Shown piece by piece: positions 25,311 through 34,747 of a stretch of 41,868 nucleotides of DNA (its first letter is position 1; every line of letters starts with the position of its first letter). The notes under the pieces were generated by a model, which was not told the DNA's origin, searched no databases, and saw nothing but the letters and a program-made list of their open reading frames with translations. The stretch covers positions 1 to 41,868 of the forward strand of contig JBEIDK010000015.1 of assembly GCA_040383485.1 (NCBI GenBank), given 5' to 3'. The stretch is from JBEIDK01 sp040383485. Its GTDB lineage: Bacteria > Bacteroidota > Bacteroidia > UBA4408. A program made the translations under genes and the position numbers.

Positions 25311-26714
25311 ATGACAAAAATAAAGTTTGGAACTGATGGTTGGAGAGCAATCATAGCAAAAGAATTTACGGTTGAAAATGTGGCTAGAGTAAGCGATGCA
25401 ACTGCTAAATGGTTAAAAAAGAACAACCAAAAAAGTGTAGTAGTAGGTCATGATTGTCGTTTTGCAGGTGAATTATTTGCTGAAACCTCCGCTAAAGTTC
25501 TATGTTCAAATGGTATAAAAGTATTTCTTGCAAAGGACTTTGTATCAACACCAATGATTTCATTGGGCACATTAAAAACTAAATCTGACTTAGGGATAAT
25601 AATTACGGCAAGCCATAATCCTCCTGCATACAATGGCTTTAAGTTAAAAGGTTCATATGGTGGCCCATTGCTTCCAGAGCAGGTTCAAGAAATTGAAGAT
25701 ATTATTCAAGATAAAAATACTATTGATCTTGACTCAAAAACAATTGCAGAATTTGAAAAGTCTGGTTTGCTTGAATATATTGACTTAGAGACTATGTACG
25801 TAGAGCATGTAGAAGCTAATTTTGATTTGGACCTAATTAGAAATTCTGAAATGGAATTTGCTTATGATGCGATGTATGGTGCAGGACAAAATGTGATGAG
25901 AAGATTATTTCCGGATATTACTTTTTTACATTGTGATTATAATCCAGGTTTTATGGGGCAAGCTCCAGAGCCAATTCATAAAAATTTATTAGAATTTTCT
26001 GAAATGATTAAAATTTCCGAAAATATTGACTGTGGTTTGGTTACAGATGGCGACGCAGACCGTATAGGGTTATATGATGGTAAAGGAAACTTTGTGGATT
26101 CTCATCATATTATTTTGCTTTTAATACATTATATGGTAAAATATAAAGGCATGACTGGGAAAGTTTGCACTGCATTTAGTACAACCGTAAAAATAAAAAA
26201 TATGTGTGAACATTATGGTTTGGATTTAGAGGTAGTTAAAATTGGTTTCAAATACATTTGCGGTATAATGATAAAGGAGGATGTTCTTCTTGGTGGAGAA
26301 GAGTCTGGTGGTATCGCCATTAAAGGACATATTCCTGAACGTGATGGAATTTGGATGGGATTGACAATTTGGGAATTTATGGCTAAATCAGGTAAATCTT
26401 TAAATGACTTGATACAAGAAGTATATGAAATTACAGGTGAGTTTGCTTTTGAACGCAATGATTTAACATTGACGGAAGCTGTAAAAAACGAAATTGTTGC
26501 AAATTGTAAATCTGGAAAATACAAATCATTTGGCAATTACAAGGTTGACCGTATGGATGACCTTGACGGATGGAAGTTTTTTATTAATGAAAATGAGTGG
26601 ATTATGATTAGAGCATCAGGCACTGAACCAGTGCTTAGAACCTATGCAGAAAGTAAAACTCAAAAAGAAGCTTTTGCAATGCTTGAAGCCTGCAAGAATA
26701 CCTTATTAAATTAA
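25311..26714 (+). CDS. Phosphoglucomutase/phosphomannomutase (alpha-D-phosphohexomutase)
   Basis: The 467-residue enzyme has all four active-site motifs. The catalytic phosphoserine is Ser101 in TASHNPP. The magnesium loop is DGDADR (246-251). The sugar loop is GGEESGG (about 325-331). The phosphate-binding RASGTEPVLRTY is near the C terminus. It opens with KFGTDGWRAI, as in the phylum's typical members. The family isomerises hexose 1- and 6-phosphates; which sugar cannot be read from the sequence, and GlmM-type activity is less likely because the serine loop reads SHNPP rather than the GlmM pattern. It supplies sugar phosphates for glycan and glycogen synthesis. Confidence 0.93.
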   Translation: MTKIKFGTDGWRAIIAKEFTVENVARVSDATAKWLKKNNQKSVVVGHDCRFAGELFAETSAKVLCSNGIKVFLAKDFVSTPMISLGTLKTKSDLGIIITASHNPPAYNGFKLKGSYGGPLLPEQVQEIEDIIQDKNTIDLDSKTIAEFEKSGLLEYIDLETMYVEHVEANFDLDLIRNSEMEFAYDAMYGAGQNVMRRLFPDITFLHCDYNPGFMGQAPEPIHKNLLEFSEMIKISENIDCGLVTDGDADRIGLYDGKGNFVDSHHIILLLIHYMVKYKGMTGKVCTAFSTTVKIKNMCEHYGLDLEVVKIGFKYICGIMIKEDVLLGGEESGGIAIKGHIPERDGIWMGLTIWEFMAKSGKSLNDLIQEVYEITGEFAFERNDLTLTEAVKNEIVANCKSGKYKSFGNYKVDRMDDLDGWKFFINENEWIMIRASGTEPVLRTYAESKTQKEAFAMLEACKNTLLN

Positions 26715-26803
26715 TATCATTTCCTATAATCAATTAGTTATATCATCACTTAAAATAGTTTCAGGTTATAACTTACCTAAAAAATTCAATTAAAAATAAA
26801 AGT

Positions 26804-28078
26804 ATGCAACGTGACGAAATAATATTTAATCTTATAAGCGAAGAACACCATCGCCAATCAGTTGGTATAGAATTAATTGCTTCAGAAAATTATGTAAGCA
26901 ATCAGGTAATGGAAGCCATGGGAAGTGTGCTTACTAATAAATACGCCGAAGGCTTGCCTAACAAACGATATTATGGTGGTTGTGAAGTGGTTGATAAGGT
27001 GGAGCAATTAGCAATTGATAGGCTTAAAAAACTTTTTGGTGCTGCATGGGCAAATGTACAACCTCACTCAGGCGCACAAGCAAATGCTGCAGTAATGCTT
27101 GCATGCTTAAAACCTGGCGACACAATAACTGGTTTTGATTTAAGTCATGGCGGCCATTTAACGCATGGCTCTGCAGTAAATTTTAGTGGCAAATTATATC
27201 GCCCAACGTTTTATGGTGTTGAGCGTGAAACAGGTAGAATTAATTATGATATTGTTGCAGCAACGGTGTTAAAAGAAAAGCCAAAAATGTTAATCTGTGG
27301 TGCTTCAGCATATTCTCGTGATTGGGATTATAAGCGTTTACGCGAAATTGCTGATAGCGTTGGGGCTTTATTGTTGGCAGATATCTCACATCCGGCAGGT
27401 ATGATTGCAACATCATTATTAAACAACCCAATGCAGCATTGCCATATAATTACTTCTACAACTCATAAAACCTTACGTGGCCCTAGAGGAGGAATAATAA
27501 TGATGGGAAATGATTTTCCAAATCCATTCGGCTTATCCACACCAAAAGGAGAATTAAGAAGTATGAGTTCATTGCTTGATAGTGGCGTATTTCCTGGAAC
27601 ACAAGGTGGACCTTTAGAACATGTTATAGCTGCGAAAGCAATAGCATTTGGCGAAGCCTTAACTGACGATTTCAAAAACTATCAAATGCAAGTGAAAAAA
27701 AATGCTTCCTTATTGGCTGATTGTCTAATAGCTAAAGGATATGGCGTAGTAAGTGGTGGAACAGAAAATCACTCTATGCTTATTGATATGCGTACTAAAA
27801 ACACCACTGGAAAAGATGCGGAAGCAGCATTAGGGAAAGCAGATATTACCATTAATAAAAACATGGTTCCTTTTGATGACAAATCTCCATTTATAACTTC
27901 TGGTATAAGATTAGGAACACCAGCAATAACTACTAGAGGGGTGAAAGAAGATTTAATACCAAAAATTGCTGATTTAATTGATGATGCAATAGTTAATCGT
28001 GATAATGATTCACGCCTAATTGAAATTAAAAAAACAGTGAATACATTAATGGAAAAGATGCCATTGTTTGCTTATTAA
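26804..28078 (+). CDS. glyA: Serine hydroxymethyltransferase
   Basis: The 424-residue PLP enzyme converts serine and tetrahydrofolate to glycine and methylene-THF, the main one-carbon source. ELIASENYVSNQVMEAMGS and LTNKYAEGLPNKRYYGG are the family's N-terminal signature. The PLP lysine is Lys222 in TSTTHKTLRGPRGG. GIRLGTPAITTRG lies near the C terminus. The bshC gene starts 7 nt after its stop, so they may be co-transcribed. Glycine and serine are precursors of cysteine and glycine, and the neighbour consumes cysteine, which makes a metabolic link plausible but unproven. Confidence 0.98.
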   Translation: MQRDEIIFNLISEEHHRQSVGIELIASENYVSNQVMEAMGSVLTNKYAEGLPNKRYYGGCEVVDKVEQLAIDRLKKLFGAAWANVQPHSGAQANAAVMLACLKPGDTITGFDLSHGGHLTHGSAVNFSGKLYRPTFYGVERETGRINYDIVAATVLKEKPKMLICGASAYSRDWDYKRLREIADSVGALLLADISHPAGMIATSLLNNPMQHCHIITSTTHKTLRGPRGGIIMMGNDFPNPFGLSTPKGELRSMSSLLDSGVFPGTQGGPLEHVIAAKAIAFGEALTDDFKNYQMQVKKNASLLADCLIAKGYGVVSGGTENHSMLIDMRTKNTTGKDAEAALGKADITINKNMVPFDDKSPFITSGIRLGTPAITTRGVKEDLIPKIADLIDDAIVNRDNDSRLIEIKKTVNTLMEKMPLFAY

Positions 28079-28085
28079 ATAAACA

Positions 28086-29690
28086 ATGATAAAAACCTCA
28101 ACTTATTTTAGTTTTCGAGAAACAAAAATGTTTTCCGAAACAATAAATCAATTTCAAGAGAAGAGCAGTACTTTTTTACCATATATATCAGGATTCGTAT
28201 CTATTGATTTAATTAAAAAACAAATAGAATTAAAACAGAAAAGTAAAATAAATCGTTTGGTTCTAACAGAAGCATTATTATCTCAGTACGAAAATATTGA
28301 TGACAATGAAAATGCTAATTCTCAAATAAATAAGTTGCTGAGTGATAATACATTTACTGTAACTACTGGGCACCAATGTTGCCTATTTACTGGCCCATTA
28401 TATTTCATTTATAAAATAATTAGTACAATAAATTTAGCTAAAAAATTAAATGTTGAGATACCTGAAAATAATTTTGTTCCTATTTTATGGATGGCAACAG
28501 AGGATCATGATTTTGCAGAAATAAACCATATTAATTTACTCAACAAAAAAATTGAATTTACAAGCTCAGAAATAGGCAATGGCGTCGGAAAAATTTCATT
28601 AGACAATATTGAAACTACAATTTCAGAAATTTCAGAACTTATTCAAAATTTTGAGTGTGGAAAAACTGCTATTGATTTATTAAAAAAGGCATATCAGTCT
28701 AACCACAATATTGCAACAGCAACAAGAATTTTTGTGCATGAATTATTTAAGAATGATGGGTTGATAATTCTAGATGCTGATAGCCATGTATTGAAAAACG
28801 AATTTAAAAGTGTTATCAATAGCGATATTTTGGATAATAAAAATTTGAGTTTTATTAATTCAAACACAAAGAAGTTGATTGCTGACGGTTTGATTGAAAA
28901 GTCTCAAATAAGTCCAAGAGAAGTTAATTTTTTTTTACTAGATAACAATGAAAGATTGCGTATCGACAAAACAGAAAATACATTTATTTTAAAGGACTCT
29001 GAGAAAACTTTTTCAATAGAAAGTTTACAAGAATTGATAAATAACAAGCCTGAAAAATTGAGTCCAAATGTTGTTATTCGTCCAATGTACCAAGAAGCAA
29101 TATTACCTAATCTAGCATACATTGGTGGAGGGTCAGAGATTACTTATTGGCTTCAATTAAAAGAAATGTTTGCCGAAAACAATCTTATTTTCCCAATATT
29201 GATGTTACGAAATTCGGTACTTATTCTAGAAAAAAACATAGTCGAAAAATTTACCAATCTTGGATTTAATTTAAATGAGATTTTTGTTGAAACACAACTT
29301 TTACAAAAAAAATATTTAAAAGTTCATACAACTGAGGTTAGTTTTGAAGATGAGTTATTAGCATTGCAACAAATTTTTTTATTGATAAATCAAAAAACGA
29401 TATTAATTGATAAAACACTTGAAAGTACTGTTAAAGCTGAATCAGTTAAAGCTTCTGAATTAATAAAAAACATTGAACAAAAAATACTAAAGGCGCAGAA
29501 ACGTAATGAGGAAACAAACTTAAACCAAATCTTAAAGTTCAAAAATAAATATTTTCCAAATGGCGGCTTACAAGAAAGAAACGATAATTTTTTGTATTAT
29601 TTTTCAAAGTATGGGATAGGATTTATAAAGCAATTAAGTGATGAAATAGATCCTTTTAATAACGGATTTTTAGTTACTGTCATCGATTAA
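28086..29690 (+). CDS. bshC: Bacillithiol biosynthesis cysteine-adding enzyme
   Basis: The 534-residue protein matches BshC (YllA), which is believed to add cysteine to glucosaminyl-malate in the last step of bacillithiol synthesis. TVTTGHQCCLFTGPLYFIYK (about 97-116) is the Rossmann-like core motif. WMATEDHDFAEINH (about 138-151) and ELIVRPMYQEAILPNLAYIGGGSEITYW-type sequence (about 320-350) are also family hallmarks; the first holds the conserved EDHDFAE. A coiled-coil-like C-terminal region (about 420-480) is typical. The first ATG is preferred because YFSFRETKMFS matches the family's start. No bshA or bshB is in the window. It sits 7 nt after glyA. Confidence 0.93.
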   Translation: MIKTSTYFSFRETKMFSETINQFQEKSSTFLPYISGFVSIDLIKKQIELKQKSKINRLVLTEALLSQYENIDDNENANSQINKLLSDNTFTVTTGHQCCLFTGPLYFIYKIISTINLAKKLNVEIPENNFVPILWMATEDHDFAEINHINLLNKKIEFTSSEIGNGVGKISLDNIETTISEISELIQNFECGKTAIDLLKKAYQSNHNIATATRIFVHELFKNDGLIILDADSHVLKNEFKSVINSDILDNKNLSFINSNTKKLIADGLIEKSQISPREVNFFLLDNNERLRIDKTENTFILKDSEKTFSIESLQELINNKPEKLSPNVVIRPMYQEAILPNLAYIGGGSEITYWLQLKEMFAENNLIFPILMLRNSVLILEKNIVEKFTNLGFNLNEIFVETQLLQKKYLKVHTTEVSFEDELLALQQIFLLINQKTILIDKTLESTVKAESVKASELIKNIEQKILKAQKRNEETNLNQILKFKNKYFPNGGLQERNDNFLYYFSKYGIGFIKQLSDEIDPFNNGFLVTVID

Positions 29691-29761
29691 TTTATTTTAA
29701 TTGCTTTTCAATGCGAAATTTTAATATTTTCGTGCAAACTATTTGTTCGATTTCATAAATT

Positions 29762-31327
29762 ATGAGGATACTTCAATTAAATAAGCAATTTCTAATTTGC
29801 GTTTGTTTATTATTAAACTCAATATGTTTTATTGCGCAAACCCCGGATTCAAAGCGTGCTGATGATTTGTTCAAGTTTAAAAACTATCGTGATGCTTTAA
29901 CTGAATATGTAGAGTTATTTAAAAAAAATACTAACGATGATTACTTAAGCTACCAAATTGCTTTATGTTATTTAAATTTAAATGACGACAGGTCTATTGC
30001 TATTTCATTCTTAGAACCACTAGCAATAAAGCCTAATGGTAATAGTAGTACTTTTTATTATCTTGCAAAAGCTTATACTTATGCTAATAAGTTTGATGAT
30101 GCATTAAAATATTTTCAAAAAGCAAAATCTTTAGGAAAAATAGATGGTGTTGATGCCATAAAGCTTGAACGCGATATTGAAATCTGTAATTACGGAAAAG
30201 AATTAGTTTCAAAGCCAATACAAATAACATTCGAAAATCTTGGTCCAAAAATAAACACTCCTTTTAACGAATACTCACCATTTATTAGTAGTAATGAATC
30301 ATTTTTAATTTTTAACTCAAGAAATGATTTAGATGGTGTTAGAAAAGCAAATGGAATTTTCACATCTGATGTTTATTTAAGTGAAGTTTACATGGGCGAA
30401 TGGCAGCAAAGCAAAAATATTGGCGAAGTAGTTAACACTAAAGCTAACGATGAACAAATTATTGGTGTTTCTGCAGATGGATTGACATTGCTTTTTAATT
30501 ACGACAACACAACTGACGGTTCTGGCGACATATTTGTTGGACCCAAATATGAAAATGATATTATGAAACCATTTAAAATAAATAGTAATGTAAACTCATT
30601 ATCCATAGAAAATGCTGCAACAATTTCACCTGATGGTAAAACACTTTACTTTAGTAGTAATAGACCTGGCGGTTATGGTGGTTTCGATTTATATCGTTCA
30701 TTAGTATTGCCAGATGGCTCATGGAGCGAAGCCTTAAATATGGGTCCACAAATCAATTCTACCTATGACGATGATTATCCTAACATGACTATGGATGGCA
30801 GTACCATTTATTTTAGTAGTAAAGGACATAATACTATGGGAGGATTTGATATTTTTAAAATTAGTCTTGACAGTGCTACTAACAAATGGTCGAGTCCAGT
30901 TAATGTTGGGTTTCCGTTGAATGATGCATATGATAATTTAAATTTATGTATGAGTGGAAAAGGCCGTTATGGTTACGTATCAGCTTTACGTCCTGAAGGT
31001 TTCGGAGATATGGATTTATACAGGGTTACATTTGGTAATGTGGATGCTGAATTATCGGTTATTAAAGGTCAATTGTCTTCATCAAACAAGTCAATCCCAT
31101 TAACTTCTACAGCAATTACTATTGCAGACTCAGAAAGTGGCTCAGTTGTAGGAGAGTATCTTCCAAATCCAAAGACAAATAGATTTTGCATTATACTTCC
31201 TCCTGGAAAGTATAAACTTACAGCAAGCGCTAAAAATCATGAAGATTATTCAGATGTGGTAACAGTCATGGGTAAAAGTTCTTTTGAAACTTCAATTGAT
31301 AAAGATATTATTTTGAAACAAAAATAA
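29762..31327 (+). CDS. Exported TPR/PD40 propeller protein, PorE-like but lacking OmpA domain
   Basis: The 521-residue protein has a signal peptide ending CFIAQ (about 26), TPR-like helices (about 28-150), a PD40 propeller (about 160-425, with YFSSNRPGGYGGFDLYRS and YFSSKGHNTMGGFDIFKIS), and a carboxypeptidase-regulatory-like beta domain (about 432-521). This is the same order as the 669-residue PorE-like protein, but it ends where the OmpA domain would begin. Without a peptidoglycan-binding domain it should not be anchored the same way. A TTG-N18-TAATATTTTCG element precedes the gene. The stop lies 1 nt from the convergent membrane-protein gene. A T9SS role is inferred from similarity. Confidence 0.8.
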   Translation: MRILQLNKQFLICVCLLLNSICFIAQTPDSKRADDLFKFKNYRDALTEYVELFKKNTNDDYLSYQIALCYLNLNDDRSIAISFLEPLAIKPNGNSSTFYYLAKAYTYANKFDDALKYFQKAKSLGKIDGVDAIKLERDIEICNYGKELVSKPIQITFENLGPKINTPFNEYSPFISSNESFLIFNSRNDLDGVRKANGIFTSDVYLSEVYMGEWQQSKNIGEVVNTKANDEQIIGVSADGLTLLFNYDNTTDGSGDIFVGPKYENDIMKPFKINSNVNSLSIENAATISPDGKTLYFSSNRPGGYGGFDLYRSLVLPDGSWSEALNMGPQINSTYDDDYPNMTMDGSTIYFSSKGHNTMGGFDIFKISLDSATNKWSSPVNVGFPLNDAYDNLNLCMSGKGRYGYVSALRPEGFGDMDLYRVTFGNVDAELSVIKGQLSSSNKSIPLTSTAITIADSESGSVVGEYLPNPKTNRFCIILPPGKYKLTASAKNHEDYSDVVTVMGKSSFETSIDKDIILKQK

Positions 31328-31328
31328 T

Positions 31329-31760
31329 TTAAACCAAACCTCCCAGACTTCCTAATATTGTGCTCCAAAAAATCACTGAAATTAACATAATAACAATTAT
31401 TTTCTGTTTGTTTTTAAAGTAACGTACCGTTACGAAACAACCCAATGGAAATGAAAAAAAAAGCGGTGTAATTAGGCAAAGTCCATAAATGCCGCCATGA
31501 GTTTTTACCTTAATAATAAATCGATTTGTTCTAGTAAACTTTCTTTGATTAGACTTTTTTTTGAAGTAGGTGTTAAGTTTTTCATTCAACCAATTACTCA
31601 AATATACAAAGAAAAAAACGCCAATTGACCCACCAATTATATTCAGCAAGATAATCGTTTTAGTATCGAAACCAAGAGCAATTGAAAGAGGAATTCCACC
31701 TAAACCAACTTTTATGGTACTAATTAATATGACTGATAAGTACTCTAAAAAGCTGTGCAT
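31329..31760 (-). CDS. Small integral membrane protein of unknown function
   Basis: The 143-residue protein shows about four hydrophobic segments (about 6-26, 32-55, 92-112 and 118-141) and a basic cytoplasmic-type loop (KKKSNQRKFTRTNR). GIYGLCLITPLFFSFPLGC resembles the glycine/proline re-entrant stretch of small multidrug export (PF06695-like) and DedA-related proteins, and IKVGLGGIPLSIALG near the N terminus would fit a mirrored half. I am not sure of this family. No substrate can be inferred. It converges with the TPR/PD40 gene and is followed on the same strand by nothing else. Confidence 0.6.
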   Translation of the reverse strand: MHSFLEYLSVILISTIKVGLGGIPLSIALGFDTKTIILLNIIGGSIGVFFFVYLSNWLNEKLNTYFKKKSNQRKFTRTNRFIIKVKTHGGIYGLCLITPLFFSFPLGCFVTVRYFKNKQKIIVIMLISVIFWSTILGSLGGLV

Positions 31761-31889
31761 GTTTTTCTTGCTTATTATTACTACAAAGAAAGCATGAAAG
31801 AGGCCTTATAACGAAAGTTAATTGGTAAAAAAAGTAAAGATTCTTGTTTTCAATAATTTTAAATTAAACACTTAAAATTATATGTGTTA

Positions 31890-31926
31890 ATAAAAAACGC
31901 GTTAAAATTAAAAATTCTAACGCGTT
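31890..31926 (-). terminator. Rho-independent terminator of pnp
   Basis: AACGCGTTA (31896-31904) pairs with TAACGCGTT (31918-31926) around a 13-nt loop. Read on the minus strand the stem is followed by six T residues, correct for ending pnp transcription. Confidence 0.85.
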
Positions 31927-31950
31927 ATTTACTTGATTTTATTTAGAAGC

Positions 31951-34104
31951 TTAGCTTACCTGTCCTTTTTCGTCAACTGATGATGGTGCGCGTTCTGGCT
32001 TTGGCAATAAAACTTTGTGTGATAATTTATACTTACCTGTTTTCTTATCAATTTCCATTAGTTGCACCTTAATCATGTCTCCTTCTTTTAGCACACCTTC
32101 CATTGTTTCTAAACGTTTGTGAGAAATTTCTGAAATATGTAATAAACCATCTTTACCTGCCATGAATTCAACAAAAGCTCCGAATGCTTGTATGTTTTTT
32201 ACTTTACCTTCATAAACTTTACCAACTTCAGGTATTGCAACTATATCACGTACTCTTTTCAATGCTGCTTCTATACTTTCTCTATTTGGAGATGAAATTT
32301 CAACACGTCCAACTTCACCAATTTCTTCAATGGTAATTGTAGCGCCTGATGTTTTTTGAATATCTTGAATTATCTTTCCTCCAGGGCCAATGATTGCTCC
32401 AATAAATTCTTTTGGAATTTCAATCATTTCAATTCTTGGCGCATGTGGTTTGTAGTCGGCACGTGGGGCACTAATTGCTTTGCTCATTTCACCGAGAATG
32501 TGTAAACGTCCTTGTTTTGCTTGCATTAATGCTTGTGTTAATACCTCATAGCTTAAACCATCAACTTTAATATCCATTTGGCAAGCAGTAATACCATCTT
32601 TAGTACCAACCACTTTAAAGTCCATATCACCTAGGTGGTCTTCATCGCCTAATATATCTGATAAAATTGCATAGTTACCTGTTGCATCAGTTATTAAACC
32701 CATTGCAATACCAGCAACTGGTTTAGTAATTTGTATACCAGCATCCATCAAAGCCAATGCACCAGCGCAAACTGTAGCCATTGAAGATGAACCATTACTT
32801 TCTAAAATGTCAGAAACAATTCGGATTGTGTATGCACAGTCGTCAGGAACAACTTGTTTTAAGCCACGCATAGCAAGATTTCCGTGTCCTACTTCTCTAC
32901 GTCCTGTTCCACGCATTGGCTTTACTTCGCCAGTACTAAATGGAGGGAAATTATAATGTAGTATAAAACGATTATACCCAGAAAAAACTGCACCATCAAT
33001 CATTTGTTCACTTAATTTTGAACCTAAGGTTACAGAAGTTAATGATTGTGTTTCACCTCTTGTAAACAATGCAGAACCATGCGGTGAAGGCAAATAATCT
33101 ACTTCACATTCAATTGGGCGAATTTGGTCAAGAACACGTCCATCTAAACGTTTGCGTTCCTTTAGAACCGCAGCACGCACAGCATGCCACTCAGTTTGAT
33201 GATAATATTTTCCGATAAGAAAACTATTTTCTTCAGCAAATTCTGCTTCAAGAGTTGCAATAAATTCATCTTTAATAGCTTTGAAAGCCACTTTACGCTC
33301 ATTTTTGTTTGGATTGCCAAGACTAGCTACGGCATAAACCTTGTCATAACAAGCTTCGTGAATTTGTTTTTTTAATTCATCATTATTGTTCTCGTGGCTG
33401 TATTCACGTTTTGCTTTACCTGCCTTAGCAGCTAAATCCAACTGTCCTTGGCATAAGATTTTTATTGCATCATGTGCAAGCTTAATAGCCTCAACCATCA
33501 CTTCTTCCGAAACTTCTTTCATTTCGCCTTCTACCATGTTCACATCTTTCATAGAAGCAGAAACCATCAAATCCATATCAGCATTTTTTAACTCAGCTGC
33601 TAATGGATTGATAACGAATTTACCATCTATTCTTGCCACACGCACCTCGGCAATTGGTCCGTTAAAAGGAATATCCGAGATAGTTACTGCTGCAGAAGCC
33701 GCAAGAGCAGCTAACGTATCAGGCAATATTGTCTCGTCATGAGAAAGTAGTGTAACTAATATTTGGGTATCTGCATGAAAATCTTCTGGAAATAGCGGGC
33801 GCATAGCACGGTCAACCAAGCGAGAAACCAAAATTTCATAGTCGCTCAATCTTCCTTCACGCTTTAAAAATCCTCCAGGAATTTTACCAGCAGAGGCAAA
33901 TTTTTCTTGATAATCAACACTCATCGGTAAAAAATCAACATCATCTTTTACATCTGTTTTTGCACAAACTGTTGCAAGTAGCATGGTATTACCCATTTTT
34001 ACTACAACAGAGCCATCACTTTGTTTGGCAAGTTTGCCAGTTTCTATGCTAACGGTACGTCCGTTGCCTAAATCAATTGTTTGTGTTACTGTATTATATA
34101 ACAT
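31951..34104 (-). CDS. pnp: Polynucleotide phosphorylase
   Basis: The 717-residue enzyme degrades RNA 3' to 5' using phosphate and belongs to the degradosome. It has two RNase PH-like cores. The second contains the catalytic DEDHLGDMDFKV, whose two Asp residues and Lys correspond to E. coli Asp486, Asp492 and Lys494. A KH domain (IIGPGGKIIQDIQ) and an S1 domain (GKVYEGKVKNIQAFGAFVEF) close the protein. I chose the ATG at 34104 (MLYNTVTQTIDLG). The upstream Met at 34131 adds nine residues that look like leader. rpsO lies 144 nt upstream, the usual rpsO-pnp order, but a hairpin terminator separates the two here. Confidence 0.97.
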   Translation of the reverse strand: MLYNTVTQTIDLGNGRTVSIETGKLAKQSDGSVVVKMGNTMLLATVCAKTDVKDDVDFLPMSVDYQEKFASAGKIPGGFLKREGRLSDYEILVSRLVDRAMRPLFPEDFHADTQILVTLLSHDETILPDTLAALAASAAVTISDIPFNGPIAEVRVARIDGKFVINPLAAELKNADMDLMVSASMKDVNMVEGEMKEVSEEVMVEAIKLAHDAIKILCQGQLDLAAKAGKAKREYSHENNNDELKKQIHEACYDKVYAVASLGNPNKNERKVAFKAIKDEFIATLEAEFAEENSFLIGKYYHQTEWHAVRAAVLKERKRLDGRVLDQIRPIECEVDYLPSPHGSALFTRGETQSLTSVTLGSKLSEQMIDGAVFSGYNRFILHYNFPPFSTGEVKPMRGTGRREVGHGNLAMRGLKQVVPDDCAYTIRIVSDILESNGSSSMATVCAGALALMDAGIQITKPVAGIAMGLITDATGNYAILSDILGDEDHLGDMDFKVVGTKDGITACQMDIKVDGLSYEVLTQALMQAKQGRLHILGEMSKAISAPRADYKPHAPRIEMIEIPKEFIGAIIGPGGKIIQDIQKTSGATITIEEIGEVGRVEISSPNRESIEAALKRVRDIVAIPEVGKVYEGKVKNIQAFGAFVEFMAGKDGLLHISEISHKRLETMEGVLKEGDMIKVQLMEIDKKTGKYKLSHKVLLPKPERAPSSVDEKGQVS

Positions 34105-34205
34105 TTTAGTTGTTTTATGTTGCAAAGGCATCTTTAATTTTGCAACGGGTTTGTATAAATTATAAATATTGAATTTTGAGTGATGAATTAGAAATGTTAT
34201 AAAAA

Positions 34206-34232
34206 CGAAAAAGGCAACCTTTCGATTGCCTT
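34206..34232 (-). terminator. Rho-independent terminator of rpsO
   Basis: AAGGCAA (34211-34217) pairs with TTGCCTT (34226-34232) around an 8-nt loop. On the minus strand the stem is followed by TTT with more T nearby, ending rpsO and separating it from pnp, possibly with read-through. Confidence 0.75.
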
Positions 34233-34248
34233 GCTTTTCGCTTAAAAT

Positions 34249-34518
34249 TTATCTTCTTAGTTCTAATTCTTTAATAATTGCACGATAACGCATAATTTCA
34301 GTCTTGTGTAAGTGGTCTAAAATTCTTCTTCTCTTACCAACTAAATTTATAAGGGCACGCTGTGTACCAAAATCGTGTTTGTTTTTCTTTAAGTGTTCAG
34401 TTAAATGTGTAATCCTGTGAGAGAACAAAGCTATTTGACTTTCAGCAGCACCTGTATTAGTATCAGCACCTCCGTGCTTTTTAAAAATCTCTTTTTTTAC
34501 TTCTGTTGATAAATACAT
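34249..34518 (-). CDS. rpsO: 30S ribosomal protein S15
   Basis: The 89-residue protein is the standard length for S15, which binds 16S rRNA and helps start assembly of the small-subunit platform. AESQIALFSHRITHLTEHLKKNKHDF and LINLVGKRRRILDHL-type sequence carry the conserved His and Arg residues of the rRNA-binding helices. GGADTNTGAAE near the N terminus is the family's usual stretch. It has its own promoter and terminator, and pnp lies downstream on the same strand. Confidence 0.98.
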   Translation of the reverse strand: MYLSTEVKKEIFKKHGGADTNTGAAESQIALFSHRITHLTEHLKKNKHDFGTQRALINLVGKRRRILDHLHKTEIMRYRAIIKELELRR

Positions 34519-34543
34519 TTCGTATGTTTTTTTTAATGGACGG

Positions 34544-34573
34544 CAAATATAAAAAAGATTTTTTAAATACCAA
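34544..34573 (-). promoter_or_regulatory. Promoter of rpsO
   Basis: On the minus strand TTG (34571-34573) is followed after 19 nt by TATATTTG (34544-34551), a perfect TAnnTTTG box at ideal spacing. The implied leader is about 20 nt. This is the clearest promoter in the window. Confidence 0.7.
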
Positions 34574-34628
34574 CAAATTGTTGTTGAAAATTATGTTCGA
34601 TTGAAAAATGGTACGGCAGCTATAAATA

Positions 34629-34747
34629 CATCCTGCTCCGACTTATTAGCATTTGCAATGCGGATTCTATAAATGGGCATTTAATCATGATTATTTTTTT
34701 ATTTGAATCACTAGCGAGTAAAACGGAGTAGCATCAACGCAGGAGAT
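34629..34747. repeat. Degenerate palindrome
   Basis: TGCTCCG and TTATTAGC on the left (34634-34650) resemble the reverse complement of the region 34714-34734, with gaps. GATTC (34663-34667) and GAATC (34705-34709) match, and the centre AATCATGATT is a perfect palindrome. A small inner hairpin, GCATT-TGC-AATGC, lies at 34649-34661. The overall alignment is loose. Confidence 0.35.

Noticed and set aside
33386..33742. A 118-codon plus-strand frame
   Set aside because: It lies wholly antisense to pnp, which is complete and strongly conserved.
34105..34131. Upstream Met extending pnp by nine residues
   Set aside because: The family start fits MLYNTVTQTIDLG, and the extra residues look like leader.
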